NCBI RefSeq assembly: GCF_001653235.2
Contig: NC_035791.1
Location: forward strand, 5,332,001 to 5,396,000
Length of the DNA: 64,000 nt
DNA from: Pochonia chlamydosporia 170
Lineage: Eukaryota; Ascomycota; Sordariomycetes; Hypocreales; Clavicipitaceae
Reading direction: 5' to 3'
The notes beneath the pieces are model-generated. The model was not told where the DNA came from. It saw only the letters and a program-made list of their open reading frames with translations, and ran no database searches. The translations under genes and the position numbers were made by a program. This document shows, piece after piece, positions 31,297-42,800 of the stretch (positions within the stretch are counted from its first letter, which is position 1; every line of letters starts with the position of its first letter).

Positions 31297-33463
31297 TCAA
31301 TCCGGAGATGGATTATCAGGCGTGTCATCTCGAACGGTGTTTGGGTCGATGAATGCCTGTGGGAAGATGCCCCATTCACCTTTACTGGTTGTGCCGCACC
31401 AGCACCAGTGATCTGGATGTTCCCCTACGCACTGTTAGTTGCAAAGTGTCAATATCCTTCGCAAAGCCAAGACTTACATCCGATGTTGGTTATTGTATCT
31501 CCCTTGTCAAACTTGAGCCAGCCCGCCTTGCCGTGCTTTGGGGAAAACTTCCACTTTGCCTTGGCGCTGACCAGCGTCTTGATAGACCTGCTCAACTTAC
31601 AGTTTGCAGGGGCAGTGAGCATGATGATCTCAGATGGTAGCGAAGCGAAAGTGCCGTCGTGCCAGGCAAATACTCTGCGACCTTTGTATTGAGGCGGCCA
31701 TTTGATTCCAGTGAGCCTGGCTCTGGTAGCTACCTGTAGCTCCTCAGGGCGGTCCCTGTCAACGATGTTCCGTTGAGTCTCGTCTCGTCGTGTTTCCTTC
31801 ATGGCTATTCCTGTTGGTCTGCCATCTATTTCTGTGCTCTCCCGGTGAATTGGATTCGGCTTTGCGGGGACTTTGAACTGCAAGTCGAAGTTGTTGAGAA
31901 GATGCGAAGGAACATCCGTTCCATACACAACTGTAACACCGGAAACTACAGGAAGAGGCCGTACATGTCGAGATAGGTGAGATAATAGATCATCAGCAGA
32001 AAAGAAGACTGTCGCATCGCTCTCTTCCATAGTGTAGCCGCTTTGCACGCAAAAGACACAACCGTAGAGCCTATCGTTGGGCCGCTTCACAGCCATATGA
32101 CTCTTTTGCAGAAGTCGAAGACGAAAGTTGACATCCATTTTGGTCATGCTACCACTTTCTATGTGGTTTGTTAGTGATAGTTGGGGAGAACAGATCAATC
32201 TTGCCACTCACCTTTGTTAGACTGATCATTCTCGATATGCTCGTAATCCAACTCCCAGGCGCACCCGGTGCATTTCGCAACTACGCGAGACAACGTCCTA
32301 TGCACCGGCTTTTGCTTCTGCTTTACACCAACACTCCCCTTGATGATATCTTTTGCACCGGAACAAAATCCTCCGTACTGGCGGAATGAACTGGACTCAT
32401 TGATGAGACAGCACTTGGACGGCATCCGAATCACTGGAGTCGGTGGTACGGCTTTAGCCGGTGGTTTCCAATCAGGCGGTGTTCCAAAAGTCGATGATTC
32501 CTGGCTTGATATCCGGCCAGACATGGGCACGGGTCTCGGCGAGCGATACGCTTCATGTACATCGCGGGACGACAGTGGCTGAGGAAAGGAATGTCCTTGC
32601 GATGAAGATGTACTCAATTCCCTCTGTTCCCGGATTGGAAGAACTGATCGCCTGACCTTTCCGCGACTTGAATGGCTGGCGGATGAGCCGGAAGAATGGG
32701 CGCTACTGTAAGATTGCCGTTTTGCATTGATGACTGCGTATTCTAATCCCGGGGCAGAGGTTGAGTAGACAGTGGTGGCCGGTGACCTGCGGCCAAGCTT
32801 CCGCTGATTTGCCTGTGATTCGATATGAAGCGAATTCACCAAGTTCTCGTCCCATGGCGCAGTTCCCAGTAATGGTGGCTCTGTATCCATTTTATTGTCT
32901 GGCTGCCAGGTAAATGAGGATGGCGACAGTGGATACATAGGTGACGTGGGTGGTGATTCAGGCACAATACGTAGCGACGAATCCGAGTCCGAGAGCCTTG
33001 ACAGTAGCTCAATGTTTGTTCGGACGAGGATATTGTAAATCTTGGGCGCGGAGCTACGACACATAGTTTGGAGCTCTGTGTATTTGTCTTCGTCAAATGT
33101 TTCGACGGTGACGAAGTCGTCGAAGCCCCAGAGCAAGTCCGTAAGCTCCATGTGGAACTGGCTGATTTCCTCTGGAATTTTGAGTTAGTCGCGATTGAGA
33201 CAGATATTTGCCATTGTGTACTTACCATTTGTCTTCATGGCCTTGACGAAAGACGACCCGTGTTGGATACAGATCTTCCTACACAGAGGCTCGAGACGGT
33301 TGACCGCACGCTGACCCTCCTTGGATAGACTCTCCGCGGTCTTCCGCATGGACGGTTCCTCATCGCCGGCATGGTCGGCCGCGTCTTTGGCCTTACTTAC
33401 GATGTCGATGAACGGAGTGAGGAGGAAGTCGACAACGTCGTCGACGTCGTTTTGGAATGCCAT
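31297..33463 (-). CDS. SH3-domain protein with zinc-finger-like centre
   Basis: Exons 33226-33463, 32212-33171, 31478-32158 and 31297-31424 give 668 aa with all phases consistent. The N-terminus is alpha-helical (about 120 residues). The middle is Ser/Pro-rich and low complexity (about 130-320), typical of disordered signalling proteins. Next come Cys motifs CCLINE...GFCSGA and KCTGCAWELDY, then a C-x2-C...H-x3-H pattern (YGCVFC...LLSHLSRH). The last part is an SH3 domain completed by splicing: AKWKFSPKHGKAGWLKFDKG, DTITNIGWE, WCWCGTTSKGEWGIFPQAFI. This architecture recurs in filamentous ascomycetes as an uncharacterised SH3 protein. A role in cortical or endocytic scaffolding is inferred only from the domain. 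Confidence 0.85.
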
Positions 33464-34943
33464 TGCGGAAGCCTCTAGTGCGTCAAACGTAGGTCCACGG
33501 GTACCGTGATACGATGTCGGATTCCGAATGATAGCAGAATCGAGAAGCGGTTACATCCATCGGTGAATGCACAGGAATTCAGTGCCAATTAATGCCTCTG
33601 CAGTTCAACAGAGTCATCGGGCCATGATGCCCCTGATGGCAACGCACGTCTTGGCAGTGTATTACATTCATAAAGCGAAAAAGAAAACAACGACGATTGT
33701 GAAATCCCACCTGGGGTTCGGTCTGGACGTGTTATCTCTCAGTCTGCCGAATGAAATGCTGACGTCAACCGAGTCAGACAACAGAGACGGCAGAGATGTC
33801 TAAACTACTACATAAACCCCTGTGCCTGGCCATATTGCACTGTACTCACTTTTCCAACAGCCAACTCGGTGCGTATTGTTCACAGTTGGGAGAAGAAAGA
33901 GATAAGTCGAGGTGGCGTTGATAAGAGTTCCGGATCCCACTCTCTTGCATGACATGTCTTGCGTCTGGATGGTCCGGCTTGATAAGAGCATTGTGATCAC
34001 ATTTAGCCACTAAGTGACGAGCCAATCATCGTGAGGCAACTTGAATTGCTATCAGGGTGATATCGAGACGGAGAAGGCGCATCATGCCTCCGGCCCCATG
34101 GGGAGGGAGAGTCGGGCGCTTTGGAAGTCCAAGGGTCTTGTTTTACAACCGTTTCTTGTTACATTCAGTTGAGTCAATTATAACGCATGGTAATTTTGGT
34201 AGGGCCAATGTCGCGCACGGTCTTACATGCATATTGTTTCTAGCACGTGGGATTTGTGTAACTGTTTTCTGCAGCTTGGTTGTGCGTACGTTTCATTTGT
34301 AGGTAAGAGGAACCGATTGCGTTAAATCGCATTTCGTATCATTACCAGCAGTAGGAATTAATCCTCCAATGCACAATTCCATATTCTTCAGTAATTAATC
34401 AGACTGAATTAGTTGATCATCGTCCCGTGGTCATTAATTTGCATCGAGAGACCGGGAAACGTCCCTAAGAGCCGGAAAACACTCAGAGACATGATTCCGC
34501 TGTCAAGTTCAGACATTGTATGCTATCATAAGTGCTATTCATTCTATTGGCTACGCTCGCCCAACGTGAAACAATTTCAGGTAGCAGCACATGGTCTTCC
34601 ACGCTGTAGCTAATACTCTAGAAAAGGGGTGATAGCTATCCGAATCAACTGTCTCAAACAGAGTCTCTCTGGAGATGAGTTGTCAAGCCCAGCAGGGCAA
34701 CTCTGACGATAAGCACATGTGAACTTGAGGAATATCAGAGCACGTTATCACAAGTGCCACAGAGTGAAGTAAGTCTATTTCCACTTAGCAGCCACGACTG
34801 CAGTGAAATTTCAGCTAGAATGAAGGAGCGTCAAGATTTTGAACACAAAACGCCTGTTCAGGAACAACTTCAACCACCGGCACGTGGCCGTATCATCAAT
34901 CCAGTTCCTTGCACGATCCCAATCCCGTTGTGCGAGGCGTATC
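33464..34943. other. intergenic, nothing supported
   Basis: 1.5 kb between the 5' end of the SH3 gene and the 3' end of the P450 gene. Open frames are short and random-looking. Confidence 0.5.
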
Positions 34944-36828
34944 TCAAAGAGAGGTCAATCGCACATACACCTGCTTTGGAGCCCGCAGAGCTTTTGTCCT
35001 CCCTTGATACCCATTATAAATGTCGGGAATAGATTCAAACCTAAAGTTCAACACTAGCAAGAAGATTACAATTCGAAGTTCCTGCATCGCCATCTTCTTG
35101 CCTGTTAAGCGAGTTAGTCCAGTACATCAAAAGAAACTTGGGCCAGATGAAACTTACCAAAACAGGCTCTTGGGCCTGCACTGAATGCTAGTCTCCTGAG
35201 GGCTTTGGGATTGAAGTTGCCCTCTTCATCTAACCACCGCCCAGGTCGAAACTGGGTCATGTCCGGATGCCAAATCGATTCCACGTTGTTCTTGGCCTCC
35301 TGGCACTTTTGAGCCCGTAGAACCTCTGGTATATCGAACGGGGCTTCACCCACGTAGGGGCTGCACATGATGTGAGCACCCTTGGGGACAAGGTATCCTA
35401 GAACTTCTGTGTCGACCATAGCAACTCGTACGAGACGAGGCATAATATTTGCAAGTCGAGTGCATTCTTCCAACGTAGCATCCATGTAGGGGATATTTGC
35501 AGACATGATTTCGTCAACAGTAGGAGGATTGGCAGGGGATGCGTCAGGGAAAGCGGCGTAGATTTCATCCCGGAGCCTTTCTTGTGCGTACGGGCTGTTG
35601 GTGAGGAATTTGGCAGACCATGTTAATGTCGTTGACGTTGTCTCGTGGCCCTAGTTCGAGTTAGTAGCGTGTCTAACAACGTCGTAAACGAGGGGATACG
35701 CACAGCAATCAGAAACATGAAGAGTTCGTCATGAATCTCTCTCGTAGTTGGAGGAGCAGTATGTACACGAGACGTGGCCGATTTTTGAACGGCAAGTGAC
35801 TCCCTACGGAGCACCAAGTCCATTGCGCAAGTATCATCATCTACCAGCAGTTGTTTCTCCGAGAGATATGCGAATCGGTGTCGAGCATTACGAATAAGAT
35901 CATTCATGATCTGCTCCTTAACCGCCCAGTGCTTCTTGTATGTTGGGAGGCAGCGCCATATCCAATGATACAGCGTCGGCAACGGTGACGATAATGTCCG
36001 CTCTACGGTTCGGTTAAAGAATTCGGCAGCGCGAAACATTGGCCCGCGCTCAACTTCTGGCATTACGGCCAGCGTATTCTTAGACTTTGCCTGTTGGACC
36101 CTGTGTGCCCCTTCTGTAATGGCCAAGTGCTCATTCTGAACGCCGTTCAAGTCTGATCCAAGCACAGAAGCCCATATAATGTCAAAAGTAGCCAGGTCAA
36201 AATCTTCTGCAATGGAAAACGGCCGGCCATCCGCAATGGTTGCTCTTGTTTTCAGCAAGTTCACCAACTGCATTGCATATTTGTGCATTTTCGGCCCGGC
36301 GACACGATGTAAGAAGTCTGTACTCATGGTATCGGCCCAGAGGTGTCGCTGCGCCCTCCATTCCGGCGTCGTTTGTTTCAAAATGCTCGAATGCCGGAAA
36401 AATGGTTTGTAAACACCGATTGTGGAGGGAGCGCGATCGAATTCCTTTGTGCGATGGGCCATTATGTTCTCGACTTCTCGATCATCGTCTAGAAAGATGA
36501 AGGGGCGTGAAAACGGGCGCAAGAAGAGTTGAATGATGGGAGAGTTTAGTTTGTGACATTGTGTAATGCAGAAACTCGCTGGATCCTGGCCAGAATTGAT
36601 ATGGTTGACGATATCGGGGACGTCGCCGAGAATACGTTTAACTGAATGCTTGTTGTAGGGAATTCCGGGATACGGTGTGGGATAGGCGCGAAGTACAGCC
36701 CAGAGGAGCAGAACAACCAAAGTAATAACTCCGATGTACACGGGATACATCTTGGGATTTATGAGAGTTTGTAAAGCTGAAGAGCAGTCGCTATAGCGAG
36801 GTCGCTGAAAGAATGTCCGATTTTCCAT
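34944..36828 (-). CDS. cytochrome P450 monooxygenase
   Basis: Haem-thiolate oxygenase anchored in the ER by an N-terminal TM helix (YPVYIGVITLVVLLLWAVL), followed by PTPYPGIP. Exons 35704-36828, 35158-35650 and 34944-35101 give 591 aa, longer than the usual 500-550. The I-helix motif A|GHETT is split by intron 35651-35703. The K-helix ExxR is ECTR (in ATLEECTRLANI). The PERF region reads FRPGRW. The haem loop FSAGPRACF|GKKMA, with the Cys ligand, is split by intron 35102-35157. The insert between the K-helix and PERF region is long (APFDIPEVLRAQKCQEAK). There are no partner biosynthetic genes nearby, so the role is open. Confidence 0.92.
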
Positions 36829-39119
36829 GATCGAGCCGTTTATGTCAATGGCTCTAGTCTGTCGTGTAGGTAAAACCGTGATAGTTGAAGTGTTTCGTGT
36901 GAAATTGTTGTCTAATGCAAAGAGACTATCGAAAATATCGCCATAGCCGCTGATGGAAAAAATGCCAGAGTGGGAAATACATGCTCGCTATATAAAATGG
37001 AAAAGACATATGGCTTGAACCTAGCCGATGCTCTGTGTTCAATAGATGGAAGTCACCCATTCAAAGCTTCAAGTATCATGACAACTTTGGCGCTTCCCAT
37101 GACCACTACTTATTGTACAATCCAACTATTAATACCGCCTCAATACGGCACTATACGGAGATTATTCTCAATTTTTTTAGCCAGCGGCTTCAAATATCAA
37201 AACGAGGCTTGGGGAACCCACCATGGCGTAACTGTGGCCAACCTCGCTCATTACCCATTCGTTGTTTGACGCGTCTGTTCAAATATGCAGTATGTTTTTC
37301 TTTCATTGTTCATGAACAAAACAATACCGCCGCAAAGGCGCCCTGGCGGCCCGTCTTGTGCTGACCTCTGCAGCCGCGTTTGAGCCATCGAAGAAAGTCA
37401 TTTGTTCTAGTACGAATGGGGCTTGCGCTTGAACCACGCCACATCACCACATCATAGGCAACTAAAACATTACTGGTTAGTGGCATAGTTGTGAATGGGT
37501 GCGTTGGTATTGTCTTTGGGATTGTGTGGATACTTGGAATTGCACGGAGAACTGCAAAGTGGACTGGAGGGGATGCGTAACATCAAACACAGCCTTATTG
37601 CTGAAGCCTAGAGATGGTACTTGCCGACGAAGGCTTGCATAATTAGACCGAAATTATCCGGCTGAAATATTCGACATGTAAGCCCAAGTTTGAAGATGGT
37701 GGATTGGATGTCGTGTTTTGCGTCTGTCTTCTTTCATGGCCCAAAAAAGAAAATAAAAAAATAAAAACAAATGCTATAATAGGTATAAGTTAGTTATAGT
37801 TTGATCTACTCACAAATGGAAAACAAAGCTCACTTATTAAATTCGTCCGCTCGGGTCTACGTTGAGGCAGTAGAGCGCAATACTTGTGACGGCGTGAGGC
37901 TGGGACATGCTTGTCACGAACTCATCTCCATTATCGTGATGGTTGCCTGCACGGCAGTTGAAGAAGGGGCTCAAAATAGTTACCCACTATTGCTAGCCAA
38001 TAGCCATATGACACAACTGTATTTCGTATTCTGCAGAATTTTCTAGCCTCGTGATGGAACTCTTTACCCGTCACTGCTCAAGATATTAGGCATCGGTTGT
38101 TGGCCATGTGGAACGGACAAGACCGGCGGTATCCGTTGTGAGAAATAAATGCCCCGTTGTTTTATGAAAGGATAAACTGTAGAGAATCCTGCATGAAGAC
38201 CCAAACTTCTTAATTCTTTTGCTATTCCAGCATCACAGTCCATTGGTGGCTGGTGCCAGCTCTGAAGCGGAGGCTCTCGATGTGTCTTGAGCAGCACAAT
38301 TTGTGAGATATTACAAAACATGAGCCCCAGCATAATACTGTAAGACACTTTAGACTCTTCCTACCATGACGAAGCGTACTCTCAGACTTTTGCTCCAGAA
38401 TTTTGCTTCATGGCCTGTTGGAACAACAAAGGCGTTTTACGGCCTGGTATTGGTCTAGTCGTCATCTTGGCACCGCGCACGGTAAGGGATTTACCTGTTG
38501 TTGTAAAAATAAGCTTTGCGGTATTGGTTCCTGCTCTGTGCTCACCATATCAAGTCTACGAATGCAGTCACCGTGTCTATTTCGAGCATGCTGTAACGAA
38601 CCAGGAGCCCACATTCCTGAGCGCCTTCGACAAGCCCCAGCTTTCCAGAGCCAAAAGTCTTTTCTGTTCTTCATTATACTGCCTTAAATACGAGTTGGCA
38701 TTTACGCCTAGCAGAATCGTATACAGAAGTTGGCATAAATACATTGGTCCGGGTGATTGGGGTCCAAAAATCGGCAACGCTCCGTTTGAAACTGTTCATG
38801 TGTTGACGTAGTCTGCAAGGAGGCTGTTCTGGACAAAGATGATCTTTCGTAGCACGTACCGTCCTAAAACAAATACTGAACACTACCTGCCATGTAGGTG
38901 ATCACACCTCGGGCCAAGTCAATAGGTACAAAGGGAAAACACCGCTCTTTGAAGCATGTGTACAAAAAGCCCAAATGAAGAGTGTTCTAAGGCCAGTACT
39001 AGTCTTCCCTGGCTCAGATATTCTTTCCCCAAACACAGAGAACCCAGTGTAAGGATTAATGGACGTGAATTAAACTGCCTGCGACACGACAACACCGAGC
39101 AGCTCTCAGCCGACCCACT
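36829..39119. other. gene-poor region
   Basis: No supported gene. An ATG-started frame at 38410-38811 (133 codons) exists but has no splice, domain or leader support. A segment near 38630-38680 (CCCAGCTTTCCAGAGCC) resembles 42325-42350, so the tandem repeat family to the right may extend here. Confidence 0.45.
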
Positions 39120-40175
39120 GACAACTGCCCTGTTTTGCGTTCGTGAATGGTCAGATACATCGAAGTAAAACCAGGCCATTAAAGTAATGGCCCTTCTGGA
39201 GATATAATTCCTGGGGAATTAACATTCCAGTTACGTGCGACGGCGACAATGTCTAAAGTCTGCCAAACCACCTAGGGTGATTGTATGGTAGTTGAGAACA
39301 TGATTATTGGGTGTACATTTACCGCTAAGTCAACAAGTTTCTTGACGTTACGTCGTGGTGTTTGTTTACATTTCAGGTCGGTTACCTTTCTGTTCAACAG
39401 ATTTAAGTGGAGTAACCATGCTTAATATGCTTATTATCGCTAACAATCGGAACATGGAGGCTCTTAGAGTTGGAAACCCGCCACGCACGCACTACCGTCG
39501 TGGTTAGATCACCAGATTGCTTGAGTACTTCACCTTCAGAAGGTCCTCGGGTTGACCGATAACTTAGATTGTGCCGTAAACCTGAGATAGTTTATTGCCG
39601 TTGGGGCTATTTTGCTAAACAGAATCTCAGTTGCAACGGGTCGTAGTTCTGGCCGAGTTGTCCAAGAGTTTTCAGCCTGTTCGAAGGGGGTGGTCATAAT
39701 AAGTGCTTCCCTTGCAAGGAACTACACCTTTCACCTATACACTTTCTCAAGGCTTTTGAAACGAGCAGAAAAGAGAACATGTTCACGCGTCAGTAAAGGG
39801 GGCTCATTCGGAACTCTCAACGTAGATGATGCAATGTCATGCGAACCGTTGCCCTAAAACAGGTATCGGACACCGTCCGCCCCTCTACTAATCACATAAT
39901 GCAGCAAGTGTAGGCCACAGTGGTCACGGAATACGAAGACAAAGACGCCTTCTCATTTAATATTGCTACAAAAAGAATGCATGGATAGTGGTATTCTAAG
40001 AGCGGTGCTATACTGCTGTGTTAAAATGCTTATTTCTGTATACGCGGAGAAGTCGACGTGGAGATGAGATGAACATAGCTCAAACTGCTTTTGATCTACA
40101 GCAAGGCTGAATAGTTCAAGTTGTTTCTGTTCTTTAACTTCCAGAAGCCCTAGAATATGGAGAGTCTGCTTCCAA

Positions 40176-40183
40176 TATATAAA
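40176..40183 (+). promoter_or_regulatory. TATA box of four-TM gene A
   Basis: TATATAAA, 145 bp before ATG 40328, followed by a pyrimidine-rich leader that is also conserved before gene B. Confidence 0.5.
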
Positions 40184-40327
40184 GAGCTGCCTGGTCGCCC
40201 GTCTTTGGCTGTGGAATCAGTCAACATCTCATTTATCCAATCCAGATCTTTTACACCTTCTGCTAGTTTTTCTACCCGTTACATTTAGTCTTGGAAATAG
40301 ACCTTTTTCCCTACACCAAAACCGACC

Positions 40328-40897
40328 ATGAACAAGTTCGCCGCCGCCACATTGGCAAACCTCCGTCTGTTTCGATGGTGGTTTGTTACCGGGGTTCTTA
40401 TTATGAACTCTATTTTTCTTGGCAAATTACAGGCTTACAACCTCCCTGTCGACCACGGCATCATTATTGCTGAGGGCTTTGCGGCTGCGGCTTACCTTTG
40501 GAATACTATAGGTTTGGTCATGATATTTTGTACGGGTTTGCCTGTGCTGTCATGGATTCTCATTGCAACAGAAGCTTTCATGACCGGTGCCTTTATCTTT
40601 ACCGCGACCGTATATAAGGCTGGCGTTAGCAGCTGCAACAGCTACGCTGATACGCCTTTTGGTGCCAATGCCAATGTTGATTCCGAGATGCCCTCTATTC
40701 AGAATTCGTGCGGAATGCAAAAAGCCATGTTGGCTTTATCAATCATTATAACGTAGGTAAGATGTTATCCCTGCTGAGTCGCCGGTTGCTAAATATAGTA
40801 TGTGATCTTTTGCAGAGTTACCTCCTTCGGTGCCTTTGTTGTAGAGCTCGTCAGTGCTGTTCTGTGGTGGATCTGCCACAGAAATGATTACATGTAG
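40328..40897 (+). CDS. four-TM MARVEL-like membrane protein A
   Basis: Exons 40328-40752 and 40816-40897 give 168 aa; the 63-nt intron lies at the same codon position as in gene B. Four TM segments are visible: WWFVTGVLIMNSIFLG, IIIAEGFAAAAYLWNTIGLV, SWILIATEAFMTGAFIFTAT and, across the intron, LALSIIITVTSFGAFVVELV. Between TM3 and TM4 is an extracellular-type loop with two Cys and the motif PFG...MPSI...CGM, shared with gene B. The size and 4-TM layout resemble fungal MARVEL proteins, but I cannot confirm the family. The start is supported by conservation of the CCGACCATG context with gene B. Confidence 0.75.
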
Positions 40898-41734
40898 ACA
40901 GATCGAACTGAGCCCACACCCACGAAGCAATAGTTCTGGAAGTGCCTTTCCTAGGACACGTGGATTCTGGTTTGGTGTGGTTCCTACTAGGCTCCGAAAG
41001 TCTCTGCGGCAACCGGCAAGGTTGTTTGGCAGCAAGAAGCATTTCCTGTATTATTATTGGGTGGATTTGAGGTTGCTACATTAGGACAAGATGTTGGCGG
41101 TCGTTGGTCTTTATGTTTGGCGGGTATTGTGTAAGGGGACTTTTGGAATGAAGATACATCGAAAATCGTTTAATCGATAGTTTGAGCCGGTTAGATATTG
41201 ACTTTAGTTGTTCAATTCTTGGAAGCAGGACGTTTCTTCTCCCACGGATTATGCAATTCTTACTGAACCTGGACACGTCGTGCGTCATATAAAGTCTGTA
41301 CGGTCCGTTTAGAGGTTCCCAGTCCACAAAAAACGTCATCGTCGTACAGTCTCGCGCCAGCTTTAGTAACATCTGTGTTTCACCGTGCATTACGCACTGC
41401 AAACATCGTCTTTTTATCATGCTGGAAATCACGAAGCCCAGAGCAACGTTGGGAAGGCTGCGTTTCGCAACCATGTGGCGACCTATACCTGTGACACATC
41501 TCTGCCGATGGGGATTTTATTAAAGTAACGGCGATAAAAGAAAACGATAATGAATCTTATTGTTTGTACTAGATTCATGGCGTGGCAGTTGTACTTAAAC
41601 GCACCTCTACAATATGCACAGCCATAATTGTTCAATCAGTTGTACTAGCTCAATGATGTGAGGCGTGATTAGTATTCGTCACAGAAACAGCTACTCACTC
41701 CTTGCAACCTAGGAATATAGGTTAAGGTACAGCT

Positions 41735-42800
41735 GCTCTGTTCGGCGTGCGTGAATGGGGAGAAACCTCAAAATGAAGTCACGCCCTCGAAGTAATACCC
41801 TTCTGAAAATATGTTTCCCGGGGAATCGACATTCCGGTTACGTACAACTCCTACAATGTATAAAATCTGCCAAACTAACTGAAAATATTGTATGATATAA
41901 GGGAACTTGAGCATTGGGTGTATTCTTAACGCTGAGTTTGGGTTGGGTTGTTGGATTATTTTGGGCTGTTAAGGTTCATGACTTGAGGTGTGCATGAAGA
42001 TTTCGAGGGGGAATATTGAGAGGAAACCGTCTAATAAGACGTCCTAGCGGGTCGGAAACTGTTGATGGCTATTTAATTTACGAGAATACAGCGTTTCTTC
42101 TTCCATGGACTTTGAACCAATTCTCGTTGAATCTAGACTGGGCTCTCATAAGGTCTACCTGCGGTCCTAATCATTGCATAATAGTGAAGAATCATGCAAG
42201 TACTGCTGCGAGGATGATAAGTGTCTGTCCTTAAGGGAATGTTCTACATGGTACTCTAGAGACTCGTTTCAGCATACTACGTTGTACATCAAGCTAACGA
42301 AACCACACCCCTCACGTCTAGCGAGCCCAGCTTTTTCCAGAGCCAGACTTCTTCTCCGCCCTGAACATATTTCTTCAGATACTAAGTAAACTTACTTTCA
42401 ACATGAAGATACAAAACAAGTTGTGAATAAACTAGCTTGGGTTGCTCAAAGTGTCAACGGAATATAACCTGTACTATCTCTCTAAATCAGCGGAGCGTTC
42501 CCTTTTACTAAATGGCCTAGCGGTCATTTTCTTTGATACAAAGCTTCAAAAACCGCAAAACTACTTTGAACCGGCTCCATCTATTGCATGCTACAAGGAT
42601 TGATATTACAAATACTGACATATATCTGAAACGAGTAGTGACTTTGGGCACTACGAGGTGCAAAAGATAGATTAGATTGTCTGGCGGTCCAGAGCTGCAA
42701 ATTTCGCGGTTTTCTTTTCGGGCTTTAGTTTCGCTAGGCATCGCCTACCTGGACTGTGCGTTTCTACAAAGGAAAAGCGCCACAATCCCCTTTGTTTAGA
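41735..42800. repeat. tandem repeat copy 2, gene body missing
   Basis: The left part (41735-41945) matches the distal upstream flank of copy 1. The next part (about 41990-42800) matches the downstream flanks at 41140-41400 and 44560-44830, for example GTGTCAACGGAAT at 42450 and 44745 and CATTTTCTTTGATA versus CATTTTCTTCGATA. The gene and proximal promoter are absent, consistent with an internal deletion. Limits approximate. Confidence 0.6.

Larger units (their letters stand above)
39120..41735. repeat. tandem repeat copy 1 (contains four-TM gene A)
   Basis: Diverged direct repeat. Its left flank (39130-39330) aligns by eye with 41735-41945. Its gene upstream flank (39480-39840) aligns with 42930-43290, for example CTCAACGTAGATGATGCAAT versus CTCAACGTAGACGATGCAAT. 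Its right flank (41595-41720) aligns with 45095-45235, sharing GTGATTAGTATTCGTCACAG. Boundaries are approximate. Confidence 0.7.

Noticed and set aside
38410..38811. 133-codon ATG-started + strand frame
   Set aside because: No signal peptide, domain, splice or leader support, and part of it lies in sequence similar to non-coding repeat flanks at 42.3 kb.
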